A DNA stretch of 43,355 nucleotides from JBAVEL01 sp049587715 (GTDB taxonomy: Bacteria; Bacteroidota; Ignavibacteria; UBA10030; UBA6906), in assembly GCA_049587715.1 (NCBI GenBank), contig JBAVEL010000017.1, positions 1-43,355 of the forward strand, given 5' to 3'. Below the pieces are notes generated by a model that searched no databases, had not been told where the DNA came from, and saw only the letters and a list, made by a program, of their open reading frames with translations. A program made the translations under genes and the position numbers. This document shows, in pieces, positions 31,080 through 39,362 of this stretch; positions within the stretch are counted from its first letter, which is position 1, and every line of letters begins with the position of its first letter.

Positions 31080-34000
31080 TTACTTGCTCTTGTCGGGGTA
31101 TGGGGGAGGGGCCGGGAGTCTGGGCGGGTTCTTCCGGAGCTCCTCCTGGACCACCTCGATGGCCCGGTTCAACTGGTCATCCACCCCGGCAAACTCCCTG
31201 GCGGGGTCGTTGTCCACGAAGATGTCCGGCTCCACGCCGCGGCCTTCCATCACCCACTCCCTCCCCTCGAGATCATAGCGGGAGAACTCGGGCCGGTTCA
31301 TGTAGCCCCCGTCCAGCAGGGGGAGGGTTCCCCTGATGCCCACCACCCCTCCCCAGGACCGCTTGCCGATCACGGGTCCCAGCTTGTGCGCCTTGAACCG
31401 GTAGGCCACAATGTCCCCGTCGGATGCGGAGAACTCGTCCAGGAGCATCACCTTCGGGCCGATCACCCCGCCTCCCTCGTCGGGAGCGGGGGCGGCGTTG
31501 CGGGCAATGTCCACCAGGATGTTGCTCCTGCGGAGCCGCTCGATGATGTGCGACGAGACGTTCCCGCCCCCGTTTCCGCGGACATCCACGATGAGGGCGT
31601 CTTTCCGCACCTGCGGGTAGTAGTACTTGATGAACTCGTTCAGGCCGTCGGAGCCCATGTTGGGGATATGTACGTATCCCACCCGGCCGTTGGTGGCCTT
31701 GTTCACCTTCTCGATGTTCCGCTGCACCCACTCCAGGTAGTAGAGGGGCTGCTCATCGGCGATGGGAACCACCGTCACCGTGCGCGCGTCGCTCTCCGAC
31801 GGGGTGGCGTTCACCTTCAGGGTCACCTGCCTCCCGGCGGTGTTCACGAGGGCCTCATAGATGTCGGTCATCTCCGATGTGGGCGCGCCGTCCACGGCCA
31901 GGATGTAGTCGCCTTCCTTCACGTTCACCCCGATCTCGGTCAACGGGGAGCGGAGCGACTTGTCCCAGTTCTGGCCCTGGAGGATGTGGGCCACGCGATA
32001 GGCCCCGGAGGAGCGGTCCCGCTCCAGCCGGGCGCCCAGGAGGCCCGTCTTGATCCGCTCGGCTTTGGGGTAGTCCCCTCCCCCCACGTACGAGTGGCCG
32101 ATGTTCAGCTCCCCGATCATCTCGCCGATGATGTATGTCAGATCGGCCCGGTGCTGCACGTGCTCCAGGAGGGGGCGGTAATTCTCCCGCATCCGGGGCC
32201 AGTCCACGCCGTGCATGTTGGGGGCAAAGAAGAAGTCGCGCATCTGCCGCCAGCACTCGTTGTAGATCTGGTTCCACTCCGCCCGCCGGTCCAGCCGGAC
32301 CTTCATCCCGCCGAGGTCCAGCCGGTCCTTCACCTCGATGCGCGAGGTGGGCAGATCAATGATGGCGTAGGACCCCTCTCCTCCCACCAGCATCTTCTTT
32401 CCGTTGGCCGAGATCTCGAAGCCGTTGAACTGCCCCAGCTCCACCTCCTTCTGCTTCTCGAAGTCAAAGAGGAACAGGAGGGGCTTCTCGTCTTTCATGC
32501 CGTTCCGGATATAGTAGAGGGAGCCGCCCGCAAAGGCGATGGGCCCGTAGTTCGAGGGGTCCACCGGAAGGGCCGTGATGCGCCTCTGGAGGCCCTCCAC
32601 GTCCACCTTCACGGTGACGGACTTCTCCGCCTCCTTCCCTTCCTTCTTGTCGGACTTTGCCTCCTCCTTCTTCTTCTCCGTCTGCACGGCCACCTCGTCG
32701 CTGCGGGGGGCGAAGGGGGAGGGGGCGTCCGCCGTAAGGGCCACAAGGTAGATGCGGGCCATATCGAAGTAGGCGTGGTTCCACTCCACGTTGTTGTAGC
32801 TGGGGCTGAAGCTCCGGTTGGAGACGAAGTAGAGGTACTTTCCGCAGGAGCTGAAGGTCGGACTGTAGGAGGTGAACCACCCGTCGGTCACCGCGTGGGT
32901 TTCCTTCCGGTCCACGGAATAGAGATACACCGTGGTCATCTGCTTCTCCTCCGGGCGCGCGTAGGCGATCCAGCGGCTGTCGGGAGCCCAGGCGTAGTCG
33001 GTGATCTCCCAGGCCGTGGCCTGCGCCACCGGCGTCACGCTCTTCGTCTCGATGTCCACATACTGGAGGCGCAGCTTCTTGTCGGACCAGAGCAGCTTCC
33101 GGCTGTCGGGCGACCAGACGGGCTGGTACTTGTAGGTGTCGGCGTTCCGGGTGAGCTGGACGGCGGGCCCGCTCCCGTCCTGGGGGCGGATGTAGATCTC
33201 GTCCTCCCCGGTGGCGTCGGACACATAGGAGATCCACTTCCCGTCCGGGGACCATTTGGAGTTCCGCTCGTGGACGCCCGAGGTGGCTGTCAGGTTGCGG
33301 ACGTTTCCGTATTTGGCCGGCACGGTGAACACATCGCCGCGGGCGCCGAACAGGGCCCTGTTCCCGTCGGGGGCGATCTCGAAGTTGGTGACTTCCTTGC
33401 TCACGTCCCTCAGGCCGCCCCGTCCGATGGCAAAGTCCTCCTGGAGGGTGATGGGGACCTTCTGCACCTTCTCCGTCTCCAGGTCCAGCGTGTACAGGTA
33501 ACCGCCATTTTCAAAGACGATGGCCCGATCCCCCAGGGAGGGAAACTTGACATCGAAGTCCGAAAAGGTGGTGAGTTTCCGGGTCTGCTTCGTGTCCAGG
33601 TCGTACACAAAAAGGTTCATCCGGCTGTCCCGGTCGGAGGCGAAGTAGATCCTGTTTCCCCTCCACATCGGGATGATGTCCTGGGCCGGGTTGTTGGTGA
33701 CGTTGGTGAGTGCCTTGGTCTCGAAATCGTAGATCCAGACCTCGTCGGCCTGGCCGCCCCGGTAGCGCTTCCAGGTCCGGAACTCCCGGAAGACCCGGTT
33801 GTACGCCAGCTTCCTGAGGTCGGCCGAGAAGGAGCAGAACCCGCCCCGCGGGAGGGGAAGCTGCTCGGGGGGCCCGCCGTCCACCGAGGCGTAGAAAAGC
33901 TGTCCGATGAAATCGTTCCGCTCGATGCGCCGGGATCTGTAGACGACGGTCTTGTTGTCGCGCCAGGTCATGACGATGTTGTTGGGTCCCATCCGGTCCG

Positions 34001-34346
34001 ACACGTCATCCCGGCCGAGGGTGGCCGTGTAGGTGAGCCGCCGGGGAACGCCTCCCGCCGAGGGCATGAGATACACCTCCGTGTTGCCGTCGTACTGGCC
34101 GGTGAAGGCCAGCCAGGCGCCGTCGGGGGAGAAGCGGGGGAACATCTCGTACCCCTCGTCGCCGGTGATCCGGCGCGCGGTGCCGCCTGAGGCGCTCACG
34201 GTGTAGAGATCTCCCGCGTACGAGAACACGATCCGGTCCCCGTGGATGGCCGGGAACCGGAGCAGGCGCGCCTCCTGCTGGGCGGGCAGGATGCCCGAGG
34301 GAAGAAGCAGGAGGGCGGCGCACAGAGCGAGTCCGCTGACTCTCAT
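31080..34346 (-). CDS. Exported tricorn-type protease (S41)
   Basis: The 1088-residue protein has a signal peptide (to about residue 22, LLPSGILPAQQ), repeated beta-propeller blades (such as FSPDGAWLAFTG and WSPDGKWISYVS, about 25-650) and a Lys/Glu-rich linker near 560-580. A PDZ domain (about 760-850) precedes an S41 peptidase. NIGHSYVGG supplies the His region, Ser975 in FSASDGD is the nucleophile and Glu1034 in MEGRGVEPD completes the set; the 59-residue spacing is near that of archaeal tricorn. Classical tricorn is cytosolic, so the signal peptide marks the exported bacterial branch. It degrades peptides, probably for nutrition or turnover. It stands alone, with a terminator downstream. 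Confidence 0.93.
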   Translation of the reverse strand: MRVSGLALCAALLLLPSGILPAQQEARLLRFPAIHGDRIVFSYAGDLYTVSASGGTARRITGDEGYEMFPRFSPDGAWLAFTGQYDGNTEVYLMPSAGGVPRRLTYTATLGRDDVSDRMGPNNIVMTWRDNKTVVYRSRRIERNDFIGQLFYASVDGGPPEQLPLPRGGFCSFSADLRKLAYNRVFREFRTWKRYRGGQADEVWIYDFETKALTNVTNNPAQDIIPMWRGNRIYFASDRDSRMNLFVYDLDTKQTRKLTTFSDFDVKFPSLGDRAIVFENGGYLYTLDLETEKVQKVPITLQEDFAIGRGGLRDVSKEVTNFEIAPDGNRALFGARGDVFTVPAKYGNVRNLTATSGVHERNSKWSPDGKWISYVSDATGEDEIYIRPQDGSGPAVQLTRNADTYKYQPVWSPDSRKLLWSDKKLRLQYVDIETKSVTPVAQATAWEITDYAWAPDSRWIAYARPEEKQMTTVYLYSVDRKETHAVTDGWFTSYSPTFSSCGKYLYFVSNRSFSPSYNNVEWNHAYFDMARIYLVALTADAPSPFAPRSDEVAVQTEKKKEEAKSDKKEGKEAEKSVTVKVDVEGLQRRITALPVDPSNYGPIAFAGGSLYYIRNGMKDEKPLLFLFDFEKQKEVELGQFNGFEISANGKKMLVGGEGSYAIIDLPTSRIEVKDRLDLGGMKVRLDRRAEWNQIYNECWRQMRDFFFAPNMHGVDWPRMRENYRPLLEHVQHRADLTYIIGEMIGELNIGHSYVGGGDYPKAERIKTGLLGARLERDRSSGAYRVAHILQGQNWDKSLRSPLTEIGVNVKEGDYILAVDGAPTSEMTDIYEALVNTAGRQVTLKVNATPSESDARTVTVVPIADEQPLYYLEWVQRNIEKVNKATNGRVGYVHIPNMGSDGLNEFIKYYYPQVRKDALIVDVRGNGGGNVSSHIIERLRRSNILVDIARNAAPAPDEGGGVIGPKVMLLDEFSASDGDIVAYRFKAHKLGPVIGKRSWGGVVGIRGTLPLLDGGYMNRPEFSRYDLEGREWVMEGRGVEPDIFVDNDPAREFAGVDDQLNRAIEVVQEELRKNPPRLPAPPPYPDKSK

Positions 34347-34465
34347 GATGGATCCTTTCAGGATGTGGGAACTGGGAGAGAACGACCAATTCAGGTGTAC
34401 GGAGCAAACCCCTCCGGGGATTCAAAGATACCCGGTTTGGGGGCGATTTCCAATGGGGGATGACG

Positions 34466-35707
34466 CTATCCGATGAGCAGAAGCGGGATGTGGAGCAGGG
34501 CCAGCACCCCGAACCGGATGGCGGTGTCCCGCCGCACTCCCGGGGCCAGGAACCCGAAATAGGCGGCTTTTGCGATGGTATTGCTCATGAGCGCCAGAAG
34601 CACCGCCCTTGCCACCAGGCCGTGCTCCATGCTTCCTGCCTGGACGACGGAAAGGATGAAGGGGTCGGCGTCCCCCAGACCCGCGAACCAGGAAAGAACC
34701 AGGGTCCCCAGGTCCCCCAGCTCCGCCCGGACCAGGGATGTCAGAACAGAGAGGGCCACAAACAGGATTGCGAACACCACCGCCGGCCGGATCTCGAAGG
34801 GGTTCTGGAGCTCGGTGGACTCCGGTGCGGAGGTGGAGACCCCGTGCCGCACGGTCCAGGAAATCACCCCCCCCAGGAGGGCCAGGAGAACAAGCTGTAC
34901 GGTGAGGGCGCTCATCAGGGCGCTGTTGAAGATCCAGACCAGGGCCAGGACGCGCAGGTACATGATGCTGCTTGCCAGGAGCGTCGCCTGCAGCGCCTCG
35001 GTGGATCGCTCGGGACTCGTCCGTGCCAGCCGCCCCATGGAGAAGCTCACCGCCGTACTGGAGACGATGCCCCCCAGAAGGCCCGAGAGCCGGAGCCCCA
35101 TCCGCCCGCCGAACCGCTTGGAGAGAAGGTATCCCACGTATCCGATGGCGGACACGATGATGACGATCTGCCAGATGCGCGCGGGGTTCAGCCGGAACTG
35201 GGTGAACTCCCGGCTGGGGAGCACGGGCAGGATGATGAGCGTAACCAGGAGCAGGCGCAGGGTGGCCAGAAAGCCCACCCGGTCCAGGCGGTCCACGAAC
35301 TTCTCCAGCTCCGCCTTCTCGGAGAGGAGGATCGTGGAGACGATGCCGATCGTCATGGGGATCCAGACATCCACCAGCAGGGCGAGGGCTCCGATGGAGA
35401 ACGTCAGGAGGAAGGAGACCTCGCTTGTGGCCCCCGTCCTTCCCTCCTTGATCTTGTGGATGTAGGCGACCACGGTGAGGGCGCTCATGGCCAGAAAGCC
35501 GACGGCCAGAACATGGGGAATGCCGAGCCGGTGGACGTATGCGGTGCCGAAGCCCAGCATGCTCACGATGGGATAGGTCCGGACGCCCCCCAGAAAAAGG
35601 TAGCGGTGTTCGGCTTTGGTGCTCTCCCGCTCCAGCCCGATCAGGAATGCCAGGGCGAGAGCCACCAGGAGGCGAAGGTCGGTGGTCCACTCGATGATGG
35701 TGATCAA
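34466..35707 (-). CDS. MgtC/SapB N-terminal and DUF4010 membrane protein
   Basis: The 413-residue protein has an MgtC-like N-terminal part (LRLLVALALAFLIGLERE; FLGGVRTYPIVSMLGFG) and a DUF4010 C-terminal half, with about twelve membrane segments in all. VSSTAVSFSMGRLAR is a DUF4010 hallmark. The TTG start at 35707 has GAGAGG seven bases upstream; no ATG is available nearby. MgtC proteins are linked to magnesium limitation and to inhibition of F-type ATPase, but the function of this long form is not established. It stands between the pnt genes and tricorn gene with spaces of 236 and 119 bases. Confidence 0.88.
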   Translation of the reverse strand: MITIIEWTTDLRLLVALALAFLIGLERESTKAEHRYLFLGGVRTYPIVSMLGFGTAYVHRLGIPHVLAVGFLAMSALTVVAYIHKIKEGRTGATSEVSFLLTFSIGALALLVDVWIPMTIGIVSTILLSEKAELEKFVDRLDRVGFLATLRLLLVTLIILPVLPSREFTQFRLNPARIWQIVIIVSAIGYVGYLLSKRFGGRMGLRLSGLLGGIVSSTAVSFSMGRLARTSPERSTEALQATLLASSIMYLRVLALVWIFNSALMSALTVQLVLLALLGGVISWTVRHGVSTSAPESTELQNPFEIRPAVVFAILFVALSVLTSLVRAELGDLGTLVLSWFAGLGDADPFILSVVQAGSMEHGLVARAVLLALMSNTIAKAAYFGFLAPGVRRDTAIRFGVLALLHIPLLLIG

Positions 35708-35943
35708 CCGCGCGCCTCTCTTCGAGGGGAAAAGAGGTGCGGGAGGCGCCGGAGATGGACCCGGCGCGTCGGCGCAGGGTGTGTGCGCGCCATGCAGCCT
35801 TTCCGGAATGTGCGTGCCGGCGCTTCCGGCGCCGGCAACGGCGGCCTGACCCGCCTGCCATGCCGGGGCAGGGCGGGGTATTGTGCGTGCCGCGGGCTCA
35901 CAGGCAAGATACGCTCCCGGAAGATTCCATGCAACTCAGGGCC

Positions 35944-37353
35944 TCAGGCTCCCCCCGCCGTTCCCGAGAGCTGCTTGACCAGCTCGCCAATCACGGCCTT
36001 TGCGTCTCCGAAGAGCATGAAAGTCCTGTCGGAGAAGTAGAGCTCGTTGTCGATGCCCGCGAATCCGGGGTTCTTGCTCCGCTTGATGGCATAGACGGTG
36101 CGTGCCTTGTCCGCATCGATGATCGGCATCCCGTAGATGGGGGTGCTCTTGTCGGAGCGGGCCGCGGGGTTGACCACGTCGTTCGCGCCCACCACAAGGG
36201 CCACGTCGCACTGGGGCATGTCGGGGTTGATGTCATCCATCTCCACCAGGTCGGCGTAGGGGATGTCCGCCTCCGCCAGCAGCACGTTCATGTGCCCCGG
36301 CATGCGTCCCGCCACGGGGTGGATGGCGAACTTGACCGCGATGCCCCGCTTGGTCAGGAGCTCGTACAGCTCCCGGATGCGGTGCTGGGCCTGCGCCACG
36401 GCCATGCCGTACCCCGGGATAATGACAACCAGGGATGCCTGCTCCAGCACCTGCGCCGCCCCCTCGAAGGTCTCCTCCTTGTAGCGCTTCTGTTCCCCTC
36501 CCGCCCTGGCCGCCTGCACGGTGCCGAAGGCCCCGAACAGCACGTTCGCGAAGGAGCGGTTCATGGCGCGGCACATGATGATCGAGAGGATGAGACCGCT
36601 GGATCCGTCGAGGGCTCCGGCGGTGATGAGGAGCTTGTTGTCCAGCACGAACCCCATGGCCACGGCCGAGAGCCCGGCGTAGGAGTTGAGGATGGAGATC
36701 ACGGTGGGCATGTCCGCCCCGCCGATCGGAATAATGAGCAGGACGCCGAAGGCAAGGGCCATCACGATGATGGCGGGGAAGATCACGGGGGCCCAGCCGC
36801 CCGTGGGATCCGCCACCATCAGCGCTCCCAGAATCAGGGCCAGGGCCAGGAGGCCGATGTTGCTCACGTTCTGCAGGGGGTAGGTCACCGGGCGCTGCGG
36901 GATCCACTTCAGCTCCTGGAGCTTCCCCGCCGCCATGAGGCTTCCGGTGAATGTGAGGAACCCCAGGATCACCTCCGCCACGATGGCGCCCATCCGGAAG
37001 GCGGTCAGTTGTTCCGAGCCCTCCCCCGCCCAGAGGTAGTATTTGGCCGTTCCCACCAGTCCGGCGGCCAGCCCGCCGAAGGCGTGGGACAGGGCGGTCC
37101 GCTGGGGGACGGCCGTGAGGGGAACCCGGGAGAGGGGTATCCCGACGGCAAAACCGGCGATGATGGCGGCGATGATCCAGGTGTGGTTCAGGATCTCGGG
37201 TTTCAGCCAGGTTGCCGCCACGGCCAGGGCCATGCCTCCCACCCCGGCCAGAACGCTCCGGCGCGCCGTCCTGGGGCTGTTCATCCAGTAGAGGGAGAAG
37301 ATGAACAGGGCGGTGGCCGCCAGGTAGGCCGCCTGTGCGACGTGCTCGATCAT
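35944..37353 (-). CDS. pntB: NAD(P) transhydrogenase subunit beta
   Basis: The 469-residue protein has nine or so membrane helices followed by the NADP-binding domain. The PntB motif set includes IIPGYGMAVAQAQHRIREL, HPVAGRMPGHMNVLLAEA, DINPDMPQCDVALVVGAND and SKNPGFAGIDNELYF. It performs proton-driven hydride transfer from NADH to NADP. The start overlaps pntA2 by four bases. With NfnAB elsewhere in the window, the cell has two routes for NADPH balance. Confidence 0.96.
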   Translation of the reverse strand: MIEHVAQAAYLAATALFIFSLYWMNSPRTARRSVLAGVGGMALAVAATWLKPEILNHTWIIAAIIAGFAVGIPLSRVPLTAVPQRTALSHAFGGLAAGLVGTAKYYLWAGEGSEQLTAFRMGAIVAEVILGFLTFTGSLMAAGKLQELKWIPQRPVTYPLQNVSNIGLLALALILGALMVADPTGGWAPVIFPAIIVMALAFGVLLIIPIGGADMPTVISILNSYAGLSAVAMGFVLDNKLLITAGALDGSSGLILSIIMCRAMNRSFANVLFGAFGTVQAARAGGEQKRYKEETFEGAAQVLEQASLVVIIPGYGMAVAQAQHRIRELYELLTKRGIAVKFAIHPVAGRMPGHMNVLLAEADIPYADLVEMDDINPDMPQCDVALVVGANDVVNPAARSDKSTPIYGMPIIDADKARTVYAIKRSKNPGFAGIDNELYFSDRTFMLFGDAKAVIGELVKQLSGTAGGA

Positions 37354-37853
37354 GGCTTGGCCTCCTTCTCCTGGCGCTTGAACATCTTCAGCATCCTGTC
37401 GGTGATCAGGAAGCCGCTGACGATGTTGGTCATGGAGGCGAACAGGGCCACGGCTCCCAGGAAGCGGATGTCCGCGGGGTAGTCGGAGCCGGCCACGATG
37501 ATGGCGCCCACCACGGCGATGGCCGAGATGGCGTTGGTGAGGGACATGAGGGGCGTGTGGAGCAGCCGGGACACCCGCGCGATCACCCCCAGCCCGATAA
37601 AGGTGGAGAGCACGAAGACGAAGAAGAGGGGCCAGTAGTCCTCCCCGCCCTTCCCCTGGGTATGCGGGGGGCTGGGAGCCCGGTGCTGCACCAGCGTGTC
37701 GCGGGCGCCGGCCGGAAGTTCCCGGGGTGCGCTGCCGGCGAGAACGGAGTCCTTTCCCTCTTCCCCGGCCGGCACAAGGGCGTCCGCCAGAGCGGGGTCG
37801 GCGGAGGGGAGAAGGAGGAACACGATCGACAACATCACGCGGAGTCTTCTCAT
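37350..37853 (-). CDS. NAD(P) transhydrogenase alpha membrane subunit with N-terminal extension
   Basis: The C-terminal 95 residues are the usual PntA2 (three helices; FFVFVLSTFIGLGVIARV, LLHTPLMSLTNAISAI, LGAVALFASMTNIVSGFL). Ahead of them is an extra 70 residues beginning with a signal-like stretch, MRRLRVMLSIVFLLLP, and ending in a Pro- and charge-rich linker. The family is normally near 100 residues, so this is an unusual extension. It overlaps both pntA1 and pntB by four bases. The membrane helices form the proton path with PntB. Confidence 0.93.
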   Translation of the reverse strand: MRRLRVMLSIVFLLLPSADPALADALVPAGEEGKDSVLAGSAPRELPAGARDTLVQHRAPSPPHTQGKGGEDYWPLFFVFVLSTFIGLGVIARVSRLLHTPLMSLTNAISAIAVVGAIIVAGSDYPADIRFLGAVALFASMTNIVSGFLITDRMLKMFKRQEKEAKP

Positions 37854-39001
37854 GATTGGGTTTCTCCTCGTTCTCGCGCCTCGCGTACGGCCGTGTTGGT
37901 CACCTCGCCGTTGCGGGTAATGCAGGCCCCGGAGAGGATCTCGTCCCCGAAATCCGGCCGGGCATCCGCCGTCGGGTACATCAGCTTGAGAAGGTTCAGC
38001 ACGTTCCGGGAGTACATCTGGCTGGCATCCTGGGGCACGAGGGCCGGGATGTTCAGGGTCCCGATGATGCGGACGCCCTCGTGGACGACGGTCTGTCCGG
38101 GCTGTGTGAGGGCGCAGTTGCCCCCCTGTTCGGCCGCCAGATCCACAACCACGGATCCCGGATGCAGCAGCTTTACCATCTCTGTCGTCAGAAGCACGGG
38201 GGCCTTCTTCCCGAAGACCTGCGCGGTCGTGATTACCACGTGTATCTTGGGGAGCCGGGCCGCAAGGACGGCCTGCTGGGCCCGGAGGAACCCGGCCGAC
38301 TGCTCCCGGGCGTATCCCCCCTTCCCCTCCGGATCCTCGGCGGACTCAATCTCGATGGGGGTCGCCCCCAGACTCTTGATCTGCTCCCGGGCCGCGGCGC
38401 GCACGTCATAGGCCTCCACCTTCGCCCCCAGCCGCTTGGCCGTGGCGATGGCCTGCAGGCCGGCCACCCCGGCTCCCAGCACCAGCACGGTGGCAGGAGG
38501 CACCGTCCCGGCCGCCGTCATGAGCAGGGGGAACATCTTGCCCGAGGCCTCCGCCGCCATGAGCACGGCCTTGTACCCCGCCACGGTGGCCATGGAGCTC
38601 AGGGCGTCCATGCTCTGTGCCCGTGTGATGCGGGGGATGTATTCCATGGAAAGGGCGGTGATGCGCCTGGCCCGGAACGCCTCCAGCACCTGGGGAAGCG
38701 CCAGCGGGGCAAAGAAGCCGACGTAGGTGGACCCTTCGCCAAGGAGGGCTGCCTCGGCGGGGGTGCGGGGGGGCCGGACCCGTACGGTGACCTCGGAGCG
38801 GGAAGCCAGGGAGGACGCGTCCTCCACCAGCACGGCCCCCGCCCTGGCGTACTCGGAGTCGGGGAAGGAAGCGCCTTCTCCCGCCCCCTTCTGGACAAAC
38901 ACCTCGTGTTTGTCCTTCAGCAGGGGGGCCAGGGCCGATGGGATGAGGGCCACCCGGGTCTCCCCGGCCGCCGTTTCTCTGGGAACTCCTATTCGTGGCA
39001 T
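37850..39001 (-). CDS. pntA: NAD(P) transhydrogenase alpha soluble subunit
   Basis: From the ATG at 39001 the protein has 383 residues. The start MPRIGVPRETAAGETRVALIP is typical of the AlaDH/PNT fold, and the NAD site is VLVLGAGVAGLQAIATAKRLGA followed by AYDVRA. The RQD-like loop and VVVDLAAEQGGN near the end are present. It is the NAD-binding subunit of a three-part (split alpha) transhydrogenase, as found in many non-enteric bacteria. It is divergent from the short hydrolase remnant. Confidence 0.95.
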   Translation of the reverse strand: MPRIGVPRETAAGETRVALIPSALAPLLKDKHEVFVQKGAGEGASFPDSEYARAGAVLVEDASSLASRSEVTVRVRPPRTPAEAALLGEGSTYVGFFAPLALPQVLEAFRARRITALSMEYIPRITRAQSMDALSSMATVAGYKAVLMAAEASGKMFPLLMTAAGTVPPATVLVLGAGVAGLQAIATAKRLGAKVEAYDVRAAAREQIKSLGATPIEIESAEDPEGKGGYAREQSAGFLRAQQAVLAARLPKIHVVITTAQVFGKKAPVLLTTEMVKLLHPGSVVVDLAAEQGGNCALTQPGQTVVHEGVRIIGTLNIPALVPQDASQMYSRNVLNLLKLMYPTADARPDFGDEILSGACITRNGEVTNTAVREARERGETQS

Positions 39002-39062
39002 GGGATTCCGGACAATGGGATTTTTTTCTGGGCGGGCATATGGTACGGAATATCGGGGAAGG

Positions 39063-39353
39063 ATGAAAGAAGAGCGGAGCGGGGTGGCGGCGGGACTGGG
39101 GATGGTTCTTCTCCGCCCTCTGGAGCCCATGGGGAACGTGGCATCCGTAACGCCCGTTCCTCTCCTCATGATCAACGGAACGGAGGATGAGCAGGTGCCG
39201 CGGCGCTGCGCCGAGATGCTCTATGCCGCGGCGGGCCGACCCAGGAAGATCGTCTGGATCGAGTCCGCGCACGTGCATCCGCGCAACGTGGACCTCACGC
39301 GGAAGATCGTGAGGGTGCTGAAGGAGGAGCTTGCGCGGCTGGGGATGCTCTGA
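39063..39353 (+). pseudogene. Alpha/beta-hydrolase C-terminal remnant
   Basis: The 96-residue frame contains VTPVPLLMINGTEDEQVPRR, then CAEMLYAAAGRPRKIVWI and ESAHVHP. This is the end of an alpha/beta hydrolase with the catalytic Asp strand (GTEDEQVP) and the final His region. The nucleophile elbow and the first two thirds of the fold are missing. The gene seems 5'-truncated, with pntA beginning 61 bases upstream in the opposite direction. Its first 25 codons match nothing and may be non-native. It converges with glgP nine bases away. Confidence 0.6.
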
Positions 39354-39362
39354 GGGGGCGGC

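Noticed and set aside
30987..34190. Plus-strand open frame of over 1000 codons opposite the tricorn gene
   Set aside because: Shadow of tricorn; Val/His/Gly-rich without domains.
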